Source of the DNA: Kluyvera georgiana ATCC 51603
GTDB lineage: Bacteria; Pseudomonadota; Gammaproteobacteria; Enterobacterales; Enterobacteriaceae
Reading direction: 5' to 3'
DNA length: 46,176 nucleotides
NCBI RefSeq assembly: GCF_001654985.1
Contig: NZ_LXEU01000016.1
Coordinates: 1-46,176 of the forward strand
Shown here: positions 1 to 10,197 of the stretch, piece by piece
Layout of the letters: every line of letters starts with the position of its first letter
Position numbering within the stretch: the stretch's first letter is position 1
Program-made: the position numbers and the translations under genes
Notes under the pieces: model-generated
The model's database searches: none
The model's input: the letters and a program-made list of their open reading frames with translations, nothing else
Told to the model about the DNA's origin: nothing

Positions 1-179
1 AACGGATCAGAAAACGTATCTATAAAACCCGGGATCTGGCCCGGGCGGATATCTTCGATTACATTGAAGTGTTCTACAACCGGGCCCGGCGCCACAGTCA
101 TCTCGGCTGCGTCAGTCCGGAGGCCTTCGAAAAGGCCTCGTCGTGAGGACAGGAAATGTCTACTGTCGTGGGGTCAATC
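1..179 (+). mobile_element. 3' end of an IS3-family insertion sequence
   Basis: The first bases hold the tail of an IS3-family transposase gene followed by a short noncoding end. The right border is placed near 179, where the base composition drops abruptly to AT-rich DNA; this border is an estimate because the other inverted repeat lies outside the window. The element is cut by the window edge, so I cannot tell whether it is intact. Confidence 0.7.
3..146 (+). CDS. IS3-family transposase OrfB, C-terminal end (partial)
   Basis: The frame starting at base 3 is open from the window edge to a TGA at 144-146 and encodes about 47 residues. They carry the classic C-terminal signature of IS3-family OrfB integrases: an aromatic-rich [10 protein letters not shown] segment, then R-R-H-S-H-L-G and S-P-E-A-F-E. 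This segment follows the catalytic glutamate of the DDE domain, so the catalytic residues themselves are upstream of the window. The gene drives copy or excision of the element through a circular intermediate in this family. The coding frame is uninterrupted as far as it can be seen. Confidence 0.85.
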   Translation, partial: RIRKRIYKTRDLARADIFDYIEVFYNRARRHSHLGCVSPEAFEKASS

Positions 180-214
180 CAGTATTTATTAACAAATAAC
201 CTTCTAATGAAACG

Positions 215-745
215 TTATTTAATGTATCCCTGTTTTATTTTAATCCCTATTACCCTCACCTCAATTCTTCTGTCTGGTTGTAAGCATGCTTTTAATGCTT
301 CCAGTCCATATTTAGCCGTGCAAGAAGTTGTTATTGGTTGCCTTTTTCCCTGACTTGATATATTTAAAGTTGTCTGTATATCATTGTTAACTAAGTATTT
401 ACGTATTGTTTCAGCGCGCTCCATTCCTAATTTCATATTATACAGGTCTGATCCTAAACGATCAGTATGTCCCGTAATATCGATTTGTTTTACGGTCACA
501 TAGTTACTTTTTAATCTAAAAATTAAATCATCAAGCTCAGATCTACCTTTTGGTAATAAATCATTAATTCCAGCCCTATTGAATTTAAACAATGCATCGG
601 CGGAAAGTTGAATAGTCTGATTTTCATATGCAATCGGTGCCTGTGCCTTAACTTCCTCAACCGAAGGGCACCAGCTATGATTAACATTTCCTGCGCATGC
701 AGTTAAAAACAATGAACTTAATATAATAAAAAAATATTTTTTCAT
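215..745 (-). CDS. OmpA-like peptidoglycan-binding lipoprotein
   Basis: Predicted outer-membrane lipoprotein of 176 residues. I chose the ATG at 745, not the one at 766, because an AAAGG ribosome site lies seven bases upstream and the protein then begins with M-K-K and a short hydrophobic signal. The lipobox L-T-A-C puts the lipidated cysteine at residue 17, followed by Ala, which is compatible with outer-membrane sorting. Residues ~45-170 form an OmpA C-terminal domain: T-G-H-T-D-R at 91-96, then Y-N-x-x-L-G-x-x-R-A around 102-111 and D-R-R-I-E-V near 158. The Asp and Arg of these motifs bind meso-diaminopimelate in OmpA. Its start lies 56 bp behind the stop of the large autotransporter gene, so both are probably co-transcribed. 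AT-rich codons unlike the backbone suggest transfer. The specific role is unknown. Confidence 0.8.
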   Translation of the reverse strand: MKKYFFIILSSLFLTACAGNVNHSWCPSVEEVKAQAPIAYENQTIQLSADALFKFNRAGINDLLPKGRSELDDLIFRLKSNYVTVKQIDITGHTDRLGSDLYNMKLGMERAETIRKYLVNNDIQTTLNISSQGKRQPITTSCTAKYGLEALKACLQPDRRIEVRVIGIKIKQGYIK

Positions 746-801
746 TTTATAGCCTTTTATGTCCATTATTAATGGGACGTTTTAAAAAAAACAAGCCATT
801 T

Positions 802-3800
802 TTATTTCCAAGTAAACTTAAGGCCGACCGTTCCTTTGTATGATTCACGTTTATCAGATGTAAATGAATGTTCATAACGCCCGTCAGCATAGACGTAGCC
901 ATGCTGACTTATTGGTAGTTGAACACCAACCCCAACCGATCCCCAAGTGTTATTATATTTCTCATGTATGCTATCTGAGCCAATATTTATATTTTTTTGA
1001 TCAAGGAAATCGTGTAATAAATTGGCTGTTAAATACACTGTATTTGTTCTTAAGTCTTGAGCTTCACTATTATGAGCTAAACGAACACCTAAGCGTCCCC
1101 GTAAACCATGCTGGTCATTTTGATCAACATGACGGATCCCGTCATTAAATGAACTCAGATCCAAATACTGATAGACGAATTGAGCTTGCGGCTCAATCAT
1201 CCAGCCAGACTCATTTTCTTTGTGTTTCGTTAATGCATATGGTCGACCAACTTCAGATGAAAGTAATGCGCTAAAGCCGTTTTGTTTTACCTCCGCTAAT
1301 CCATCCGCATTATATGTATTTCGTAAATGAGAAACCTGACCGACTAAATCTAAATACGAACCATTTTTATCATAGTAAGTGTTGTATAAACCCAGGCTAA
1401 AGGCATCGGTTTTTCCATTACCTGTGAATTTATTACCGACAATCTTTCCATCAATGGCTCTGTAACGGTCTTCAAAATCCATATTGCTACGACCATAAGA
1501 TATATAGGCGCCGGTATGATTGCGAGTTTTCTTTTCTATATTTTCACTAATGATGAAATCATGCCCTAATTGTATCAGGTATTGTTCGCCACTTACGTTA
1601 AAACGGTTTTTACCCTCTAAATCTAAATGTTCTCCAGCAATACGCCCCCAACTTTGTCCATCATTACCATTAACACATTTTCCACACTCATCCCATGCTA
1701 ACGTTTGATTTTCTCCACGACGTTCATGTAATGTTGCAAGGGTTGTGTAACCCAACTCCATATTTGCCACCGGCATCTGTACATAACCGGATGTTTCAGG
1801 GTTATAAATATCTACATCCACATCTTTTGCTTTTGCTTTTGCTGTCCAATAGTATTCATCGACATTGGTTGATTGGTTATTTCTCATGGCTAACTGGACT
1901 TCAGATATGCCAGTCGTTCGGGCACTTCCCTGGAAAGATTGACTTCCTGATTGTTCAACATAGATAACAGGTACAGTATTAATTATTTTTTGAATTTGAG
2001 TCACATTTCCATCAATTAAATTGAGTGTGCCCGTAGTACCTACGGGTATGACTGTAGTCATACCCGTTGCGGTACCTTTAATTCTTAACACATCAGATGA
2101 TGAATTTGAACCATCTTCATTACCTGGGGCATTCCAGATAGTATTCATTTTTACAATGGCATTCCCACTACCGTTATAGTTAGCTTCTAAAGTCAATAAA
2201 TCACCAACTTTTCCATTATCCAGATTAATCACACCATTATTTGAATTAATGCTTTGGCCCTTCAGCGTAAACTCAGACGTTCCCCAGTTTGCGTCATCAA
2301 CATCAAAACCATTTAAAACCGAATCATTCAATACTAAAGTAGTGAATGTTGACTGAGTTTCCGCGCCTTTTTTGGCCAGTTGCCATAAAGCGCCTTCATT
2401 CAATGTTAAGTCAATTGATGATGTGGTTCCCATTTCGGTAAGTCCCTGAATCTTTCCTTCGCTTACCGTCATGTCGATATTCGATGTGTTACCCAGTTGT
2501 AATAGAGAACCAGATTTAGATGCAATCAACTGAGTTTTTTCGCCAGTGAAATCAAATTTCACATCTGCTTGATTGTTATCAATTCTGAGTAGCGATGCAG
2601 TCAAACTGTCATCTGAAATTGCGAAATCGGCATTATTAATATTGGCAGAAATCTCCCCGGTTGAATTTTGTACAGACTTGGTTAAAAAGTCATTTCCGAC
2701 ACGAATAACTGAGTCTTGAGAGCGTACTTTAAATGATTTTGTTTTACCAGCTTCTAATTTAGAACCATTATAAGATAAGACAATAGCTTCACCTTTTGCA
2801 TCGGACTGATCTATGTTTACGGTTGAATTTTCACCAAAATTGATTTGACCTGCTCCCCAGCCATCGCGAACAAAGGAGCCAAGTCTATCTTTCTTACCGA
2901 TATGTAAAGCATTACCACCACCATGTAGTGTAATTGATGTATCGCCCAATAATTCTACAGTTGGCATAGGTCTGGATGCTGAATCTTGTCCTGAAACATA
3001 TACACCATTACCGTATGCTGATGTAATATCAGCATTATAGTCACCCTTAATAACGACATGGGCAGTCGGACCAACCCCTGTTTTGCCCAAACCAGAACCA
3101 TCATTGTTTTGAATAGCTCTAATCCCCGTTACTGGGTTTGTATTTGTTGAACTAGATTTTGTTGCTTTAAATGTGTAGTTATTATTTATTTCAATATAAT
3201 TTGTTCTACTGTTAGACGAATCCTTGCCAAGGTCACCATATGCCTGCCCAGCCATTAAACCATTAATATCGGCATTGTTTGCATTTTGAAACTCTAAATT
3301 TACATTATTAAAGTAAACACTACCTCCAAATGCAGCGCCTAATCCTGCAATAGAGTAAGTCCCAGCATTTATGCCATCTGCAATAACCGTTAAATTATTC
3401 CCCGTCAATGTATTATAACGAACATTCTCCGAATCATAACCGCGAGTCCCCAGCAATACTCCTGCAGATGTATACTTTACGTTGGTCACATTTATGTCTT
3501 GATTTTCAAGGATGAAATTTTTTCCATACCCACCATCTGTTCCACTTGCCGGAGTGTAATAAATAGATGACTTATTTAATAGACCGTAATCTCCATTCGG
3601 CGTGTTTGTTTGTGAAATAGAAGTACAAGTAAATCCATTATCAGGGACCGTATATCCACCACAAGTAGCAGTAAAACCAGCACTTGGTATTAAACATAAT
3701 CCTGCACCAAATAGAAATGATGCTTTGGTTGATGATTTCGTGTTTCTTCCAAATTCGGAACAAACAACCCAGATATTAAGTGATGTAGACCAAATTAATT

Positions 3801-3816
3801 TATATACTCTGTTCAT
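802..3816 (-). CDS. Large autotransporter adhesin-like protein (type Va secretion)
   Basis: A 1004-residue classical autotransporter. It starts with an extended signal peptide region (M-N-R-V-Y-K-L-I-W at 1-9, a polar stretch, then a hydrophobic core ending near F-T-A at ~50). The passenger (~50-700) is rich in Asn, Ser, Gly and Thr with repeated short hydrophobic steps, as expected for a right-handed beta-helix of the pertactin/AidA type. A linker and autochaperone-like stretch (~690-730) leads to a C-terminal beta-barrel (~740-1004) with a W-G-R-I segment at its start. The last residues are K-F-T-W-K: the usual terminal aromatic is followed by one extra lysine. The passenger is probably displayed on the cell surface; I see no serine-protease motif, so adhesion or biofilm is more likely than proteolysis. 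The gene is AT-rich, stands between mobile elements, and is followed by an OmpA-like lipoprotein gene. The binding target cannot be inferred. Confidence 0.88.
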   Translation of the reverse strand: MNRVYKLIWSTSLNIWVVCSEFGRNTKSSTKASFLFGAGLCLIPSAGFTATCGGYTVPDNGFTCTSISQTNTPNGDYGLLNKSSIYYTPASGTDGGYGKNFILENQDINVTNVKYTSAGVLLGTRGYDSENVRYNTLTGNNLTVIADGINAGTYSIAGLGAAFGGSVYFNNVNLEFQNANNADINGLMAGQAYGDLGKDSSNSRTNYIEINNNYTFKATKSSSTNTNPVTGIRAIQNNDGSGLGKTGVGPTAHVVIKGDYNADITSAYGNGVYVSGQDSASRPMPTVELLGDTSITLHGGGNALHIGKKDRLGSFVRDGWGAGQINFGENSTVNIDQSDAKGEAIVLSYNGSKLEAGKTKSFKVRSQDSVIRVGNDFLTKSVQNSTGEISANINNADFAISDDSLTASLLRIDNNQADVKFDFTGEKTQLIASKSGSLLQLGNTSNIDMTVSEGKIQGLTEMGTTSSIDLTLNEGALWQLAKKGAETQSTFTTLVLNDSVLNGFDVDDANWGTSEFTLKGQSINSNNGVINLDNGKVGDLLTLEANYNGSGNAIVKMNTIWNAPGNEDGSNSSSDVLRIKGTATGMTTVIPVGTTGTLNLIDGNVTQIQKIINTVPVIYVEQSGSQSFQGSARTTGISEVQLAMRNNQSTNVDEYYWTAKAKAKDVDVDIYNPETSGYVQMPVANMELGYTTLATLHERRGENQTLAWDECGKCVNGNDGQSWGRIAGEHLDLEGKNRFNVSGEQYLIQLGHDFIISENIEKKTRNHTGAYISYGRSNMDFEDRYRAIDGKIVGNKFTGNGKTDAFSLGLYNTYYDKNGSYLDLVGQVSHLRNTYNADGLAEVKQNGFSALLSSEVGRPYALTKHKENESGWMIEPQAQFVYQYLDLSSFNDGIRHVDQNDQHGLRGRLGVRLAHNSEAQDLRTNTVYLTANLLHDFLDQKNINIGSDSIHEKYNNTWGSVGVGVQLPISQHGYVYADGRYEHSFTSDKRESYKGTVGLKFTWK

Positions 3817-3836
3817 TATTAGTTCCTATCCCTATG

Positions 3837-4326
3837 GGATTTTATTCTAGGTAATGATCCTGACTGGAAATATAGTATGCTTTCAGCGTTTTCCATTTCT
3901 TTTCCCAACATATCAGGGCGCGAGTGTAGCAATTCGTCTAGTTGTGTTTTGGCTGACCATCTTTGAGCTGAAAACAGTATGCAATATACCATGCCGCAGA
4001 TTTGACGATTACGACATTCGCGATGTTGCGTCTCAGGGGCACATTTTTGTTCAAGCGGAGGCTCGTGACTCCTGCTCTCATTTCCTTCCGAAGCAAGTAG
4101 TTCCAATGATCACCTGTGTTAATGTAACAAGATGTTTCATTACGTACTTACTGTAGCTAAATTTTACTCACATATCAACTTGGAAAGTGTTATTCCACAA
4201 CTGAGTTTGACAAAAACAGAAAGGTAATGGTAATACTCAGCCCATGGGCGGCTGAGTGGACTGACCCAGCCCCGGTAGACGATCCTGCCCTATAGTTTGA
4301 GCATAGCAACTGTCTTTCGAGCGCGA
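3837..4326. other. Non-coding stretch: autotransporter upstream region and IS110 remnant end
   Basis: No convincing gene. The part next to 3816 must hold the promoter of the autotransporter, but I see no clear -35/-10 pair. An open frame at 3819-4106 on the minus strand lacks a ribosome site and family features, and I do not call it. From ~4230 the sequence probably belongs to the end of the IS110-family element; a CTCAGCC / GGCTGAG inverted repeat lies at about 4237-4257. Confidence 0.5.
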
Positions 4327-5798
<1,472 letters not shown>

Positions 5799-6327
5799 CT
5801 TCTTTGGCAGATTTGAGTGATGCCTGATAGCGTCCCTAATAAAGGTTAAAATGGTTAATGAAATGTGCAGAGAATCAATCGGATATGCTGTTTCGATTTC
5901 TGGGGCATCATTTGCGATGTTTAGGGGCAGTTCATTACATCTCTGACCTTGTATGGATATGCCGTGATGAAATAAACGTTCATAGCCATCATCTGACCGG
6001 AGTGCAACAAATGTGTCATTCATTAAATAGTGAAGAGCCTGACTTATTGCGTCAACGGGTGAGCTACAATGTTGAATCCGGTGACGCCAAAATGGTGTAA
6101 TTATCTATGCTAAATCACTTCTGGTTAGCGTGACCGACATCGGTGGTCTTGAAATGTACAATTCTTACTGTCTCCGAATGAATATTATTTATTCAAGCAG
6201 GCTTGGGTGATATTATTGTCAAGTGAACATGTCTGATGCACACTTTGATGATATATACAGTGTTTTTACAGGTGGTTTTGTATTTTTATAATCAATGCGT
6301 GAGTTTTATATTTTTAAGGTTAGTTAA
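5799..6327. other. Gene-poor stretch right of the IS903-like element
   Basis: Two short overlapping open frames on opposite strands (5858-6100 plus, 5784-6023 minus) have no ribosome sites and no family features, and one runs into the insertion sequence. I regard both as chance. The last ~100 bases are AT-rich and likely hold the promoter of the gene at 6328, with AAGG about seven bases before its ATG. Confidence 0.4.
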
Positions 6328-6648
6328 ATGAAACAGCTATTGGATTTTATAATTGGAAGTTGTGTGGATAACAGGACTAAATTTCAGTTGCTTGTGGTTT
6401 GTTATCCAAAATGTAAGGCTGATGAAGTGATGTTGATTTTGCGCTGGAGGGTGGCTGATTTGTATGCGCATGAACTGGAAGCCCAGAGTTATCTTTTTAG
6501 AGAGCTGGAAGGTATCATAGAGAAAATCACGGACCTGCCTGAAACCTATTTTGTATCAAGCTATAAATCACTATTGACCGATGATTTTAGAGAGCTCACA
6601 GCAGCGGGTGCTGATATTTGTAAGTTTATTATGAAAAACAAAGTTTAG
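6328..6648 (+). CDS. Small protein of unknown function (106 aa)
   Basis: I do not recognise this protein. It starts at an ATG preceded by AAGG and ends with TAG. The first 40 residues are hydrophobic-amphipathic with two cysteines (C-V-D-N-R, V-V-C-Y-P-K-C); the middle is helical and acidic (H-E-L-E-A-Q-S-Y-L-F-R-E-L-E-G-I-I-E-K-I). There is no clear signal peptide or membrane segment. It is convergent with the gene at 6765-7100, and a long inverted repeat at 6667-6703 separates them. Base composition is AT-rich, as in the rest of the left island. It could be a small regulator or a cargo remnant. Confidence 0.5.
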   Translation: MKQLLDFIIGSCVDNRTKFQLLVVCYPKCKADEVMLILRWRVADLYAHELEAQSYLFRELEGIIEKITDLPETYFVSSYKSLLTDDFRELTAAGADICKFIMKNKV

Positions 6649-6666
6649 TTGGATAAGAATAAGCAC

Positions 6667-6703
6667 ATATTCAGGTTCTGTTCTGACTGAAGAACCTGAA
6701 TAT
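6667..6703. terminator. Bidirectional terminator-like inverted repeat
   Basis: Arms of 13 bases, ATATTCAGGTTCT at 6667-6679 and its exact complement at 6691-6703, close an 11-base loop between two convergent genes. No long T-run follows, so termination efficiency is uncertain, but the position between stop codons fits a shared terminator. Confidence 0.65.
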
Positions 6704-6764
6704 TCAATCAATGTGTTAGTTCTATTTTTGATAGTTAAATTTAAATATGATTATTTTGCGGCAG

Positions 6765-7100
6765 TTATACTGCTGTTACGCATCTAAAAAGCTGACGGCT
6801 CGGTTTGTGTTTTTCATTCGGATAGACGCGCATTGCGGATGCACAAAGTGATGAAACCTGTCTTGCTATATTTTTACCAAAGTTAACAAGAAGACCGTGC
6901 TTTATTTTTTCACCGTCTGCCCTGATACTGATGATAAAACTGGACTGGTATACCTTTATGTCTGCCAGGTCATTGCCAAACGTTACGCTTGCAGCCTTAT
7001 TTATTTCAATTTCATAATCTCTCAGGTCAGTGTTAAGTCTTGCTGTTGCATCTACAAGTGCGTATTCTTTATCGATAATCATAACTTTCTCACTTATCAT
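6765..7100 (-). CDS. Small protein of unknown function (111 aa)
   Basis: I do not recognise this protein. The first ATG is at 7100; an alternative at 7082 (M-I-I-D-K-E) has a weak GAGAAAG upstream and may be the true start. The N-terminal half is acidic with alternating hydrophobic residues (A-L-V-D-A-T-A-R-L-N-T-D-L-R-D-Y-E-I-E-I), suggesting a compact alpha/beta fold. The C-terminal tail is basic (R-V-Y-P-N-E-K-H-K-P-S-R-Q-L-F-R). It starts 40 bp after the stop of the WYL regulator gene in the same direction, so it may be the last gene of that transcription unit. Confidence 0.5.
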   Translation of the reverse strand: MISEKVMIIDKEYALVDATARLNTDLRDYEIEINKAASVTFGNDLADIKVYQSSFIISIRADGEKIKHGLLVNFGKNIARQVSSLCASAMRVYPNEKHKPSRQLFRCVTAV

Positions 7101-7140
7101 GTTAATGTGATTTAATCATCACTAATAATATGTTGTGATT

Positions 7141-7854
7141 TTAATTACGATTATTCGTCTGTTTGCTCCCGTAATGCATTATCTGATGAATAATGTTCAT
7201 GTGGGGTAACGCTTCCATAAAGTCAGACTGTTCAATCAGCGAAATGAGCGCGTCATCGATTTCAAACGTTGTATCCGGTAATACCTCAACCAGCCTGATT
7301 CGGGACAGGGAGATAACGAACACGCCCGGTGACGTACACCCGGCAAGAAACCACTCCGCATGGCTGCAAAGCAGACGATAGGGATGAACGGTATGGCTGA
7401 CGTTTTCGTCGGTTCTGATACGCACCTGGGTCTGGTTGAGTATGGCGAGCGTCAGTCTGCTGAAATCACCAAAGAGCGTGGGTTTCTGGTGCGGCTCCGG
7501 TAGCATAATCCTGTAGGGTGAAGGGTGCTCCCCGTCAAGCAGCAGGCTCAGCAGTTTGGCATCCATCGCGGGTAACAGACGGTCAAGATGCAGCAGTCTC
7601 GCCAGTATCTTCATATCCCGTTCCGTGCGGCGACGAAAGTAATGGGAGGCAAGCTGATACACGCCGTTGCTCTGTTCAATATCAAGGTACGTCAGACGGA
7701 CGTTGAAATCCCGTCGCAGCGTTCGCGTCGTCACCCCGAATTCTTCTGCCAGTGTTCCAATATGTAGCTTTTCACCCTGAAACAAACGGCTCAGGATGAT
7801 GGAAAGGCGGGTTGCCAGTCTGTCATGTTCGTTTTCTTGTGTTATCAGCGTCAT
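7141..7854 (-). CDS. WYL-domain transcriptional regulator with DeoR-type HTH
   Basis: A 237-residue regulator. Residues ~12-55 form a winged helix-turn-helix of the HTH_11/DeoR type (I-G-T-L-A-E-E-F-G-V-T-T-R-T-L-R-R-D-F). Residues ~135-195 form a WYL-like domain in which the signature W-Y-L is replaced by E-W-F-L-A-G (167-172), followed by I-S-L-S-R-I (181-186), the usual second motif. WYL proteins sense ligands, often nucleic acids or nucleotides, and several repress phage-defence islands (BrxR, CapW). It stands 103 bp downstream of the YaaW-like gene in the same direction. The role in controlling the cluster is an inference from position. Confidence 0.82.
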   Translation of the reverse strand: MTLITQENEHDRLATRLSIILSRLFQGEKLHIGTLAEEFGVTTRTLRRDFNVRLTYLDIEQSNGVYQLASHYFRRRTERDMKILARLLHLDRLLPAMDAKLLSLLLDGEHPSPYRIMLPEPHQKPTLFGDFSRLTLAILNQTQVRIRTDENVSHTVHPYRLLCSHAEWFLAGCTSPGVFVISLSRIRLVEVLPDTTFEIDDALISLIEQSDFMEALPHMNIIHQIMHYGSKQTNNRN

Positions 7855-7957
7855 ACATCGTTCCCGAATTTTGCCCGGAAATGATGCCAGCAGTAGCGGA
7901 CAGGATTTGTCCGCCCTCTGATGTTTTTTAAAGCCTGAAAACCTTAAATGCTAAGTG

Positions 7958-8707
7958 TTAAACGTCAGTACTCTCAGGTGAATAAAGATGCTTCTGGCGC
8001 ATGTAGGCAATAAAAATACAGGATGGTAACGTCACCCTGTATGCCGGACCGGCTAAATCTATCAGCAGCCAGAGAGAACTGAGCACCCAGCCCACGGGAC
8101 CGGCAAAAGCGCCCATGGTACGTGTCAGCATGGCATTTCCTGCAACGGTAAGTCCTCTGCCTAACAGGGCTTTCGCCACGCCATTCGTCACCACAAGCGC
8201 CATCTGATAGGCCGCAAACCCGGATGTTTTTATCCCCGCCTGGATTGCCATGGTCAGCAGCTCCGGCGTGGGATTGCTGTAGCCCGTCTGCAACTCTTCC
8301 GCTACGGTCTTTAACTGGTCGGGCGTCATCTTCTCAAGGCTTTTCTCCAGGATCTTCATGAGCAGATTCATTTCAATCGTCTCGACGCTGGACTTGCTGT
8401 TGTAGTTCACCTTCATTTTATCGCAGGCATCGGTGAGTATTTCCCGGTACAGCACCCCTTTACCCCAGCGGAGCAGCGTGGCGAAGCTGTTCGCCCCAAA
8501 TGTCTGAACCTCGGCGGCAATGGCATCCCAGTAGCGCGGATGGTTGGGCTTGTGTTTTTTATACTGAGGATCGTAAGTCAGCGTTTCCGTAATACGTGCC
8601 AGTCCGTCTTTTGGATCGCAAATCAGCACAGAAACCAGTAAATCCAGATCGTCACGATGGCAGTGGCGCAGAAACTCAAGGTCAGGGTCGTGTCGGTAGG
8701 TCGCCAT
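7958..8707 (-). CDS. YaaW family protein (UPF0174, DUF3944)
   Basis: A 249-residue homologue of E. coli YaaW. Shared features are D-P-D-L-E-F-L-R-H-C at the N-terminus (YaaW: S-D-L-D-F-L-Q-H-C), the R-Y-W-D-A-I-A-A-E-V-Q-T-F-G segment, and a glycine/alanine-rich C-terminal part ending in A-Y-R-V-T-L-P (YaaW: A-Y-R-V-T-I-P). Residues ~175-235 contain two hydrophobic stretches that may touch the membrane. Function of the family is unknown. The gene follows the IS150-like insertion and precedes the WYL regulator. It was probably part of, or immediately downstream of, the operon starting at 12741 before the IS arrived. Confidence 0.85.
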   Translation of the reverse strand: MATYRHDPDLEFLRHCHRDDLDLLVSVLICDPKDGLARITETLTYDPQYKKHKPNHPRYWDAIAAEVQTFGANSFATLLRWGKGVLYREILTDACDKMKVNYNSKSSVETIEMNLLMKILEKSLEKMTPDQLKTVAEELQTGYSNPTPELLTMAIQAGIKTSGFAAYQMALVVTNGVAKALLGRGLTVAGNAMLTRTMGAFAGPVGWVLSSLWLLIDLAGPAYRVTLPSCIFIAYMRQKHLYSPESTDV

Positions 8708-8839
8708 ATTTCACCTCATAGCAGATATTGGACCTGACAGTTTAAGGATGCCCCCGGACAGGGCGTGTCCGGCTGAAAAAGAAAAAGTAAAAAAAAACCT
8801 GCCCCAATGAACTGACCCCATAATGTTGGACAGTTTATA

Positions 8840-9679
8840 TTAAGCGGTTATCAGGGCCTGGGTTCGGTACTCTACCGGACTCAGGCCTTTTAGTTTCTGT
8901 TTGATTCTTTCATGATTGTAATAGTGGATATACTCATCGATAACCATGCGCAACTCGCTGATATTTCTATGGTTCGACAGGTAAAAACATTCAGATTTCA
9001 GCGTACCGAAAAAGCTTTCCATTACGGCATTGTCGTGACAGTTTCCCTTTCTTGACATGCTTTGTTTCAGACCACCTTCCTCAAGTCGCTTCTGATAATG
9101 CGCCATCTGGTACTGCCAGCCCTGATCTGAGTGCAGTAGTGGATATTCGTCTTTTCCCAGTATCGACATCGCTTTCGACAGCATCTCATCCACCATCGGC
9201 AGCAGAGGCCGGGATGCCATCTCATACGCAACTATTTCTCCGTTATACAGATCCAGAACCGGAGACAGATACAGCTTTTCTCCATTGATTTTAAATTCTG
9301 TCACATCTGTTACCCACTTCTGATTGGGCTTATCCGCACTGAACTGCCGGTTCAGCACATTACCCGCAACTTTCCCGTACCGGCCTTTGTAAGAGTTGTA
9401 TTTCTTCCTTCTGATACAGCTGGTTAAATCTAACTCCTTCATTAGCCTCTGAACCGTTTTATGGTTCAGTAAGCTACCTTCCCGACGGCTCGCCAGCGTG
9501 ATCCGCCGGTATCCGTACCGTCCTTTATGTTTATGAAACAGCGTTAAAATACGCTGCTTATCACCGGCATATTTGTCTGGTTTTTTACCGCTGGCCAGTT
9601 GCCAGTAGAACGTGCTTTTTGCCAGCCCTGCCGCTTTTAACAAGCGCGCAAGAGGGAACTCCGGCCTTAGCTCATTCAC
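8840..9679 (-). CDS. IS150-like OrfB, DDE integrase part of the transposase
   Basis: Catalytic domain of the IS3-family (IS150 group) transposase. The N-terminal HTH_21 region (G-R-Y-G-Y-R-R-I-T) is followed by the rve core with all three acidic residues: W-V-T-D-V-T-E-F, L-L-H-S-D-Q-G-W-Q-Y and N-A-V-M-E-S-F-F-G-T-L-K-S-E. It ends in the Y-N-H-E-R-I-K-Q-K-L block. In this family OrfB is made mainly as an OrfAB fusion by -1 frameshifting; here the A6G heptamer at 9736-9742 lies inside orfA just upstream. Its frame overlaps orfA by four bases. The frame is intact. Confidence 0.94.
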   Translation of the reverse strand: MNELRPEFPLARLLKAAGLAKSTFYWQLASGKKPDKYAGDKQRILTLFHKHKGRYGYRRITLASRREGSLLNHKTVQRLMKELDLTSCIRRKKYNSYKGRYGKVAGNVLNRQFSADKPNQKWVTDVTEFKINGEKLYLSPVLDLYNGEIVAYEMASRPLLPMVDEMLSKAMSILGKDEYPLLHSDQGWQYQMAHYQKRLEEGGLKQSMSRKGNCHDNAVMESFFGTLKSECFYLSNHRNISELRMVIDEYIHYYNHERIKQKLKGLSPVEYRTQALITA

Positions 9680-10197
9680 GACCTGCGCTTTATCCCGCGT
9701 TTTGACGTGTCTCTTTCCCTGAGTAAGGCCTGCAGCTTTTTTAGATAGGCCACTTCAGCACGCAGTTGTTCAAGCTCCTCTCGCTCATCCGGGGAAAGAG
9801 GGGCCTGCAAAGAAGGGACAGGGTGATTCTCAGGACGTTCTGGCATCGTTTTTTTCCTGCGTCGGCAGTCAGTAAGGGCTTCTAATCCGCCTTCATCATA
9901 CAGCCGTTCCCACTGACGGACAGTGGAAAAGGCAGGGATAGTGAATTTTGCACAGATTTCGCGAACAGAGAGTCGGTGTTCACGCATATGAAGGATCACG
10001 GACTCTTTAAAGGCGGGAGAATAGGTGAAATGCCGGGTTGTCAGTCCGGCTTCGCCATGAAGCTTCCAGGCAGCAGTCCACTTACGGACGGCACTTTGGT
10101 CGATACCAAAACGCTTTGCAGTCGCTCTCTGCCCTTCCGGCCCGGAAAGATAGTGATGTACAACCTCAAGCTTAAAGCTGAGAGAATACTTGCTCAT
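9676..10197 (-). CDS. IS150-like OrfA, DNA-binding part of the transposase
   Basis: A 173-residue protein with two helix-turn-helix modules: S-F-K-L-E-V-V-H-H-Y-L with F-G-I-D-Q-S-A-V-R-K-W (~5-40), and a second one around F-T-I-P-A-F-S-T-V-R-Q-W (~85-100). A leucine-zipper-like stretch (E-L-E-Q-L-R-A-E-V-A-Y-L-K-K-L) near 140-157 is used for multimerisation in this family. It binds the terminal repeats and regulates transposition. The slippery A6G heptamer lies within the zipper codons (9736-9742) and allows production of the OrfAB transposase. Confidence 0.94.
   Translation of the reverse strand: MSKYSLSFKLEVVHHYLSGPEGQRATAKRFGIDQSAVRKWTAAWKLHGEAGLTTRHFTYSPAFKESVILHMREHRLSVREICAKFTIPAFSTVRQWERLYDEGGLEALTDCRRRKKTMPERPENHPVPSLQAPLSPDEREELEQLRAEVAYLKKLQALLRERDTSKRGIKRRS

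Noticed and set aside
156..353. 65-codon plus-strand frame after the IS3-family fragment
   Set aside because: It reads antisense through the end of the OmpA-like lipoprotein gene and starts in the IS end.
3819..4106. 95-codon minus-strand open frame upstream of the autotransporter gene
   Set aside because: No ribosome site, no family features, and it overlaps the region needed for the autotransporter promoter.
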